Assembly (NCBI GenBank): GCA_963576725.1
Contig: OY755247.1
Span: 13,148,534-13,212,533 of the forward strand
From: Azorinus chamasolen
Lineage: Eukaryota > Mollusca > Bivalvia > Cardiida > Solecurtidae
Direction of reading: 5' to 3'
DNA: 64,000 nucleotides
Shown: in pieces, positions 57,154 to 64,000 of the stretch
Position numbering within the stretch: the stretch's first letter is position 1
Layout: each line of letters starts with the position of its first letter
The notes under the pieces: model-generated
Database searches by the model: none
The model's input: only the letters and a program-made list of their open reading frames with translations
What the model was told of the DNA's origin: nothing
Translations under genes and position numbers: made by a program

Positions 57154-58361
57154 TGTTACGCCCAGCTATGGACGTTGGTTAACGTGAGGGGATAAAATAT
57201 AAATAAATCGAGACGATATCAATTTAAAATATTCTGGTGATTGTTATTCAGAATTCTCTAGATTCTTCCACAAATAGATACATATGAACTCAAACAACTT
57301 ATCATACTATGGGCCTAGTAAACACCACACACGGCAAACCTCTTGCAAATAGCTCTTGTAAGTGAATTTATCAATGGATCAAGATCCAATCGATCTGCTT
57401 ATGTCAATCTCAGTCTTAATGATATAAATCTAGGTGGTGGATCGGTAGCTACAGCACAACGTCAGCGACCAAAGTATTTTATAAATAAGTTGCAAAACCG
57501 CGTAATTCGAATAAAGCTTTAAATCTGTAAAATGCCAAGATCTGCATTTATTCTATAGATCAGTCGAAATTCTGTCATAAAATGAAATGCTTTCATCTAT
57601 GTTCTATTCGTATGCCTTAAAATGCGCACCATTAGGATGTATATTTCTGAAACAGGCTAGCGTAGTTCTTGACCCTAGCTCAACTCCCTCAACTCTCTGA
57701 TTCTCAGCCAAAAATCCGGCTCTTTTATACTCGCGCTCAGATTCCCCGTCAAAAAGTGGTAGGAAACTGACAAAAAGAAGGTTGGAAAAGGTCACGTGAT
57801 TCGTCCCCGTCAAAACTGACTGGAAACCGTCAAGTTTTGACGGGCTGATCAAGTGGTTGAACAGTCAAATACTGGTTGGTGGTTGGAAATGCTAGGTAAC
57901 GCGCGTGAAAACATTCAGCCTCCGGTTACATATGAAGAACTATGTTATACCGTTTGAAAATATTACAAACTAGTTTGATCATGGAAACTCGCCAACAAAA
58001 TCCCAAAATAAATATGTACCATAGGGAAATAGATATCTTGAGCCTTTCTTTTTGGCATAGCTATGGTAATTCTGTCTGCTTTGAGCTTTATTTCTATAGT
58101 AAACAACCCACAATGCATCACTGTAGCAACCAAGATGGCGGACATTATGCTGTAGCATCTCGCATACTAGGCCCTAAAATCGAGTGCATTTCAGCTAAAC
58201 AAATAAATATGAGGATTAAAACATGCATGTGCCAAGTCAAGTAAGAAAAGATACAGCTTTCTAGCAAGTGAAACTGGAATGACAACACGATGCACAGTGT
58301 ATTTCATCCTCTGTCTCTGGGGTCAGAAGTCGACGTACATGAGTGCATCGCGGATGCTACA
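57154..58361 (-). repeat. 3' LTR
   Basis: 1208 bp at a constant offset of 5363 bp from its partner, so no indels separate them. Two substitutions noticed: T/C in GATACATAYGAAC and T/C in TTCTAYAGATC. Confidence 0.93.
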
Positions 58362-58375
58362 TTACCCCCCTCTTT
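58362..58375 (-). other. Polypurine tract
   Basis: AAAGAGGGGGGTAA on the - strand abuts the 3' LTR. It is the expected plus-strand primer site. Confidence 0.8.
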
Positions 58376-59413
58376 GATAGGCAAAGCTCCCGCTGCCTAC
58401 AATTCTAAACATAAAGAACAGTACTTATAACAATAAAGTTTAGCTGTTCAGCTGTATCTTTTACGATACCACATGCAAAGTATTTATGTACCTGTAACCT
58501 TGTAACTTTTAACTATAATAACAATCTTTGAAATTTAAACAATCTTGCTTTATAACAAGAATACTTAACAAGTAAATGTGAAAGTTGCCGCCTCTGTCCG
58601 GCTTCCCATAAAGTAATGTGTCAAAACGTAATGCATTGACACGGTGAACTTTATGAACAAATTCTCAAGAGGTAGATGCCATTGTCCTCGGCTCCTAATC
58701 CTATAGACACTGAAAAGTATAGGACAAATTCCATATCTGCAATATCACAGAACATTAATCGAACAAGCTATTACAGTAAAACGTCTCTGTAAAATTACCT
58801 CTCAAAGAAAATTTAACCTATGTAGTTGCAAAAGTGCCATGGTTACAGGCTAATTAAGATTGCAATACTCATTATTTTTGAATAGCAAGTGCGTCCATGT
58901 GCCAAATAACCTTCAATTAAGCAGCTGTATTTAATACAGAATTTTTTTTAACTGACACCATGCTATTCAGAAATGAAAATTAAGCATGGCTTTACATCAT
59001 ACTTAATATAATGAGTTAAAAGTAGCGTCACAACTATGCTTCATAAATATTTGAATATTTTATCACAACGCTGGAATGTCAATCTTCCCAAAATAGTGTC
59101 TATCACTGGATATATGTGTAATGTTTATGGTACGGATAGTAACATCAGTGTTAACATCGCGTCCGTAGATATTGGCTTCAGCCACTGCGTACTTCACGAT
59201 ATCACTACAGTCTCATATTGTATACTATTACTGTACATCTATTTGTAACGCGATTAAATGTTCACACAATGTACAGTTATACACAAATGTACTTTCTTAA
59301 TGCGCAATTTCGTAAGCTATAACTTTTTTGAAAAACAAACAACATAATTATCACAGTTCGAGATGAATGATTGGTACTTCGCGTAAAATGTCTTAATCGC
59401 ATTGCCACTATCC
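58376..59413 (-). other. Noncoding tail of the Gypsy-type element
   Basis: About 1 kb between the pol stop and the polypurine tract. I see no envelope-like frame, membrane segment or repeat in it. Confidence 0.6.
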
Positions 59414-60580
59414 TTAGTGGGATATCACGACTCGGTCGGAACACAACTTCTTAGGTGCCAATCGTGGAGGGAGCCGTCCTGCATACGGTTTTAGCCTGTT
59501 GTGATGGACACCAATGTCCCACTCATCCTTGAAGAAGGTATCCTTGTATTTTATCAGGAGTCCGGCTACCACTTGCCGCTCATAACTACCATTGCCCTTA
59601 GTGGACCGTTCACACAAGGCTTGTGAGTATGCTGGTACATCTGTTTCCCTTCCCAATTCGTGTGGGTGTTCTTCTGTTGCAGCTTCCTTTGGGGACATTG
59701 CCACTCTACGGATTCTGTGCCTGTCGTCATCCTTGCTCTCTTCCTTTGTGAAGACGCTCACTATCCGTTCTACTCGCTCTGCCTTTCCAACCTCCGTATC
59801 TTGTTTAAGCTGTATATCGGTGGAGAATGGGTTTAGCAGTCTTGCTTTACATGTGGGTGCAGCATTGATGCTGACGAGGGTTGTTGCCATTAATAGAGGG
59901 TATGCTTCTGTAAAAGTGTCTGTTAGCTCCAGGAGATAGTCTGCTCGGCGATCCTCGTCACTCTCATTCCGGTCAACATAAACATCCACTACCGTCTCGC
60001 TAAGTGCTGGGATGTTGAAGTCATCTGCCATTACTACCTTTCTAGTCTTTCCTCCCTTGCTAATCTGAAAACACGGTATTTCGACCCCGTCGAAAATTAC
60101 TTTGTTCCTACTAAGGAGAATATCTACTGCCTTTCCATTCCCGCCCAAGACGTCATACCCCAGCAGAACGTCATCCCCTATTTCAGCTACTATAGCCTCC
60201 CTGACGATCTCTAAGGTTGAACCCAGTCCCAGCGTGAACTCGGCCTTCCCTTTCTCCTTAATAGGCAACCCACCTGCTCCCTTTAAGCAAACAGACTTCC
60301 GTAATAATGGCCTTCTATTTTCTGGTATTTTGTCGTATACCCTTGTAGATATCACCGTCCTAGAAGCCCCTGTGTCTGTGGTTAATATTACCGGTATACC
60401 TTCTACAACTCCTCTTATATATATCCCATCACCAAGCTCATTCTTTGGTAGTTTACCTGTGTTGCCATCAACACCTACGTCAATGTGTGGTTCTTCCCTA
60501 CTTGTACCACATGCTTGGCCTTCCTCATTGTTGCTTAATTGGACCTCTCTTTGGCCGCAAGAGCCGGTCCCATGTAGTTT
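59414..60580 (-). pseudogene. pro-pol: Protease plus deleted pol of the Gypsy-type element
   Basis: Open in the -1 frame relative to gag from the slippery site to the stop at 59414. The aspartic protease is intact: the catalytic DTGA is encoded at 60375-60364 and the conserved GDDVLLGYDVL follows about 65 residues later. After a linker, LLIKYKDTFFKDEWDIG matches the segment just before the reverse transcriptase fingers. It then continues directly with VHHNRLKPYAGRLPPR, the typical extreme C-terminus of Gypsy integrases. The junction is near 59510. Reverse transcriptase, RNase H and the integrase core are absent with the frame preserved, so the copy cannot move on its own. Confidence 0.85.
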
Positions 60581-62406
60581 AAATTATTATTTTGGTTGTT
60601 GTAATCCTTTTGCTTTGCAAACTGCTCCCCAGTCGGCCTCTGTCTCTTATTTTGTCTTTCGGGGCAGTCACGAACAAAGTGACCCATTTTTCTGTAGTTG
60701 AAGCATTCGACCATTTTCCTTCTGTTGCCAGCTTGCTTCTCTGTTGCTGTCGGCTTACTTTCTTCAATGTTGTCGAGCTTCTTTAATATTTTCTCGAGGA
60801 TTTCTTCTAAACCTTTTGATTCGGCTACGTTGGCACAATCATTTCTCTTACAACTGGTCTGAAGGTGGTTCTCTTGATTAGAGGGTGTCTCATGTTGCTC
60901 TTTATCCTTGCTACATGTATAACTTCTTTCATCCTCTAGCCGCCTTGTGCTCTCTCTTTGGCGTCTGTCATGAAACTCTCTTCGACGGGTTTGAAGCAGG
61001 TTCACCACATAAAAAACTGCCTCGTCTATTGTTGTTGGTTCTTTGTGATATTCGACCTCGAATCTCACATCGTCGTCTCTCAGACCATCCAAGAACTTTC
61101 TTACTAGGTCTTCTTCTCGTGTTTGTCTGTCTCTGTACCCATGGGCCTTGTCGTATAAGACTTTCAAATCAGCGGCATATTGTTCAGCGGTTTCGCCTAC
61201 CCTCTGGGTCCTATGACTGAATTTGGCTGCAAATGATCTAGGTGTCTCAATCACTCTGTATCTACAATCAAGCTCATGTGCAACTTGTCTGTAACTAGAC
61301 AAAAAGCTTGAAGGTAGCTGGGTGAAAACAAATTCTGCTGCTTTGCCCTCTATTCTTGGTAGAAGGTGGTCTAGCTTTTCATCTTCTGTCAGTCCAAACC
61401 TTTGAGTGATGGTTTCGAACCTCGCATGCCAAACACGCCACTCTTCATTGCCTGTGAATGGACTGATCTTGATGCCTCCCAAATCATTCCACCGTTTGGG
61501 TCTACTAAGTTGTTGGGTCAAAACCCTTTCATTGTACTCTTGGGGTTGGAGTGCCACACTATCTGACCTATATCTGGCTTGCACTGCTGGATCTAAGTCT
61601 ACACTGTTGTTGTTTCGAGTGTTTTGATCTGGATCCGACATTGCTGATAGTACCTGTCTTGTCCCTAAAGATTCATTGGCATAATATTGGCATGGGTGCT
61701 TGTTTGGTATATTATGTGCAATATGTCTGTAATTGTCAGGGTTTACACATGTATTCATTTCTTGTGTCTGGTTGTGATAAACTCTGTTTGGTGCCTGTGT
61801 TGGGGGAGACTGATGTGCCCTTTCTGAAGCTTGCTTATCTATACTATGAATGGTATCTCTACATGAAACCCTGGGGCTTTTATTAGAGTAAATTGGGTAA
61901 TTCCTAGTCTGGAATGTGGCTACGTCACTATTACGTGAGCTGTATGACGTCACTCTATCAGCTTGTTGATCATGGTGTGTGTTTTGTGTATCTGGATTCA
62001 CATTGTGTGTATTCTTTTGACTGGATTTTAAGGAATTTAACTGACTGCTCATCTGGGTGAGTACATCTGTTATATTGGACAGAATACTGGCTACTTCTGT
62101 GTTGTAGTTTCCTGTCGTATTATTCTGTTTGTCACCTAAATCAAGCCGTGTACTGGTCTGACCTCTTGCCATGTGCTCATGTGTTGTGGACTGATTTAAA
62201 TGTGTATGCGCAGAACTATGTCTTGGACTTTGCCTTTGAACAATGATCTCCGGCGAGATCGGTCTCTCGTGTATAGTTGATTCACTGGGTCTTCCCTTGG
62301 GTGAGTGATAAGGGCTGGACAGTTCACTATGTGAGTTGCGTGGCGAACGGGTAACTGGTTTGAAGGAAATCACACCCTCACTATCAACGGGTCTTGGGCT
62401 GTGCAT
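60535..62406 (-). CDS. gag: Gag polyprotein of the Gypsy-type element
   Basis: 623 residues, uninterrupted, starting 87 nt after the primer site. Residues 1-300 are low-complexity and rich in Ser, Asn, Gln and His. About 305-480 form a retrotransposon gag (capsid) domain, with ISPFTGNEEWRVWHARFE at its start and YAADLKVLYDKA inside. A zinc knuckle lies at 568-581 but reads C-x2-Y-x4-H-x4-C, so the second metal-binding Cys is replaced by Tyr. Gag would assemble particles and package element RNA. TAA lies 42 nt past the slippery site. Confidence 0.9.
   Translation of the reverse strand: MHSPRPVDSEGVISFKPVTRSPRNSHSELSSPYHSPKGRPSESTIHERPISPEIIVQRQSPRHSSAHTHLNQSTTHEHMARGQTSTRLDLGDKQNNTTGNYNTEVASILSNITDVLTQMSSQLNSLKSSQKNTHNVNPDTQNTHHDQQADRVTSYSSRNSDVATFQTRNYPIYSNKSPRVSCRDTIHSIDKQASERAHQSPPTQAPNRVYHNQTQEMNTCVNPDNYRHIAHNIPNKHPCQYYANESLGTRQVLSAMSDPDQNTRNNNSVDLDPAVQARYRSDSVALQPQEYNERVLTQQLSRPKRWNDLGGIKISPFTGNEEWRVWHARFETITQRFGLTEDEKLDHLLPRIEGKAAEFVFTQLPSSFLSSYRQVAHELDCRYRVIETPRSFAAKFSHRTQRVGETAEQYAADLKVLYDKAHGYRDRQTREEDLVRKFLDGLRDDDVRFEVEYHKEPTTIDEAVFYVVNLLQTRRREFHDRRQRESTRRLEDERSYTCSKDKEQHETPSNQENHLQTSCKRNDCANVAESKGLEEILEKILKKLDNIEESKPTATEKQAGNRRKMVECFNYRKMGHFVRDCPERQNKRQRPTGEQFAKQKDYNNQNNNLNYMGPALAAKERSN
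60577..60583 (-). promoter_or_regulatory. -1 ribosomal frameshift slippery site TTTAAAC
   Basis: TTTAAAC on the - strand fits X-XXY-YYZ in the gag frame (T TTA AAC). The -1 frame that starts here has no stop before the protease active site. Gag stops 42 nt later. A downstream stimulatory structure was not assessed. Confidence 0.75.
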
Positions 62407-62493
62407 GCTTACTATTGGTAGCGTAAACTGTTACTAATTTACTTAAGATATTCAAAAGATAGGTTCGTATCGCTGGATCTGGTTAAAATACCA

Positions 62494-62512
62494 AATCCCA
62501 CCGCTGCCACCA
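62494..62512 (-). other. Primer binding site, tRNA-Leu
   Basis: Four bases after the 5' LTR, the - strand reads TGGTGGCAGCGGTGGGATT, complementary over 19 nt to the 3' end (with CCA) of a metazoan tRNA-Leu of the AAG/UAG type as I recall it. tRNA-Leu priming is used by several mollusc Gypsy elements. Confidence 0.8.
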
Positions 62513-62516
62513 TAAA

Positions 62517-63724
62517 TGTTACGCCCAGCTATGGACGTTGGTTAACGTGAGGGGATAAAATATAAATAAATCGAGACGATATCAATTTAAAATATTCTGG
62601 TGATTGTTATTCAGAATTCTCTAGATTCTTCCACAAATAGATACATACGAACTCAAACAACTTATCATACTATGGGCCTAGTAAACACCACACACGGCAA
62701 ACCTCTTGCAAATAGCTCTTGTAAGTGAATTTATCAATGGATCAAGATCCAATCGATCTGCTTATGTCAATCTCAGTCTTAATGATATAAATCTAGGTGG
62801 TGGATCGGTAGCTACAGCACAACGTCAGCGACCAAAGTATTTTATAAATAAGTTGCAAAACCGCGTAATTCGAATAAAGCTTTAAATCTGTAAAATGCCA
62901 AGATCTGCATTTATTCTACAGATCAGTCGAAATTCTGTCATAAAATGAAATGCTTTCATCTATGTTCTATTCGTATGCCTTAAAATGCGCACCATTAGGA
63001 TGTATATTTCTGAAACAGGCTAGCGTAGTTCTTGACCCTAGCTCAACTCCCTCAACTCTCTGATTCTCAGCCAAAAATCCGGCTCTTTTATACTCGCGCT
63101 CAGATTCCCCGTCAAAAAGTGGTAGGAAACTGACAAAAAGAAGGTTGGAAAAGGTCACGTGATTCGTCCCCGTCAAAACTGACTGGAAACCGTCAAGTTT
63201 TGACGGGCTGATCAAGTGGTTGAACAGTCAAATACTGGTTGGTGGTTGGAAATGCTAGGTAACGCGCGTGAAAACATTCAGCCTCCGGTTACATATGAAG
63301 AACTATGTTATACCGTTTGAAAATATTACAAACTAGTTTGATCATGGAAACTCGCCAACAAAATCCCAAAATAAATATGTACCATAGGGAAATAGATATC
63401 TTGAGCCTTTCTTTTTGGCATAGCTATGGTAATTCTGTCTGCTTTGAGCTTTATTTCTATAGTAAACAACCCACAATGCATCACTGTAGCAACCAAGATG
63501 GCGGACATTATGCTGTAGCATCTCGCATACTAGGCCCTAAAATCGAGTGCATTTCAGCTAAACAAATAAATATGAGGATTAAAACATGCATGTGCCAAGT
63601 CAAGTAAGAAAAGATACAGCTTTCTAGCAAGTGAAACTGGAATGACAACACGATGCACAGTGTATTTCATCCTCTGTCTCTGGGGTCAGAAGTCGACGTA
63701 CATGAGTGCATCGCGGATGCTACA
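62517..63724 (-). repeat. 5' LTR
   Basis: 1208 bp; TGTAGCATCC at its - strand start and GGGCGTAACA at its end, with TG..CA termini. By eye it differs from the other LTR at two positions. It contains no convincing reading frame; the 60-100 residue frames in it are also present in the other LTR. Confidence 0.93.
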
Positions 63725-63822
63725 ATATCATATGATATGCATGCCAAATATCAAATCTCTGTCTGTACTGGCTCAAAAGTTATGATCATTAATGTTAAAT
63801 TTGGTGACAAACAAACAAACAG
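63725..63822. repeat. Repeat G copy, right part
   Basis: Resumes ATATGCATGCCAAATATCA then TCTGTACTGGCTCAAAAG and ends near GACAAACAAACAAACAG. Confidence 0.75.
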
Positions 63823-63829
63823 AGTAGAC

Positions 63830-64000
63830 ACACAGAGCTCTAGATAAGATGCGTACATTAAAACATTTTCAAGAATAAAATCGTCATTTCTCCACCAAAC
63901 CGTATGTCACCACTCTTTAGAATCGTCTCTTCCAAACCTTATACACACAGTATACGGTTTGGTGGAGAAATGACGATTTAAGTACTTGGGTATGCACCCT
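63830..64000. mobile_element. Family D MITE, reverse, cut by window end
   Basis: CAGAGCTCTAGATAAGATGC start. The left arm reads AACCGTATG and the right ATACGGTTTGGTGGAG, so arm changes are compensated; the middle is shortened. Confidence 0.7.

Larger units (their letters stand above)
57154..63724 (-). mobile_element. Ty3/Gypsy-type LTR retrotransposon, internally deleted
   Basis: 6571-bp element flanked by ATAT at 57150-57153 and 63725-63728, taken as a 4-bp target duplication. Read on the - strand the order is LTR, tRNA-Leu primer site, gag, protease in the -1 frame, a short reverse transcriptase N-terminal remnant joined to the last residues of integrase, about 1 kb noncoding, polypurine tract, LTR. 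It sits inside an older repeat whose halves are recognisable on both sides (TGAGATACATAT before, ATGCATGCCAAATATC after). It lies 685 bp upstream of a TMEM106-like exon and in the same orientation as that gene. Confidence 0.92.

Noticed and set aside
57604..58244. Frames of 60-100 codons duplicated at 62967-63607
   Set aside because: They lie in both LTRs and are duplicated only because the LTRs are. No protein similarity recognised.
58376..59413. An envelope gene in the 3' part of the Gypsy-type element
   Set aside because: No long frame, signal peptide or membrane segment on either strand.
60102..61886. Several + strand frames of 60-200 codons opposite gag and protease
   Set aside because: They are antisense shadows of the Gypsy-type coding strand and show no domain pattern.

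Overview
This is a eukaryotic nuclear window, visibly AT-rich, intron-rich and crowded with repeats. It most likely comes from a bivalve mollusc, perhaps a clam. The reasons are a conserved metazoan cilia gene split into short exons by introns of 0.3-6 kb, long arrays of TGACCTTGACCTTGAC-type repeats of the kind common in bivalve genomes, and dense families of small palindromic DNA transposons. Species was not determined.

Two host genes can be supported, and they point towards each other. On the + strand, 2638-30204 holds 20 exons of CFAP221 (PCDP1), a protein of the ciliary central apparatus. The N-terminal exon or exons were not found, but the stop codon and polyadenylation signal are present. 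On the - strand, two exons (56469-56273 and 52278-52098) encode the C-terminal, lumenal part of a TMEM106-like membrane protein. One small exon between them is probably missing, and all upstream exons are absent or outside the window. About 22 kb of transposon debris separates the two genes.

Most of the rest is mobile DNA. Four families of miniature foldback elements are present in dozens of copies. Family A has TTAACCCTTT ends and arms containing GTAGACCCAGATCAGACGG. Family B has TTAACCCATT or TTAACCCTTT ends and arms containing AATAGAGCATTTGCTCC. Family C has TACAGTAAAACC ends and arms containing GCTTAATGCAGGGTGAA. Family D has CAGAG..CTCTG ends and arms containing GACCACTCTTTAGAATCG. A and B duplicate TTAA, which is piggyBac-like. 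C looks TA-flanked, which is Tc1/mariner- or pogo-like. A, B and C have unrelated arms, yet their palindromes meet at the same apex, GCTCCTATAGGAGC. That is the most unusual pattern in the window.

From 31.8 kb onward there are dead retroelement pieces: a LINE reverse transcriptase fragment, a LINE ORF1 interrupted by two family B elements, two tandem DIRS-like gag pseudogenes, a MULE transposase fragment and decayed B-box-like fragments. There are also several large foldbacks and tandem arrays. The right end holds a young Ty3/Gypsy-type LTR element on the - strand (57154-63724). Its two 1208-bp LTRs are almost identical, its primer site matches tRNA-Leu, and gag and protease overlap through a TTTAAAC slippery site. 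Reverse transcriptase, RNase H and nearly all of integrase are gone through an in-frame internal deletion. The element is inserted in an older repeat, probably inside an intron of the TMEM106-like gene.
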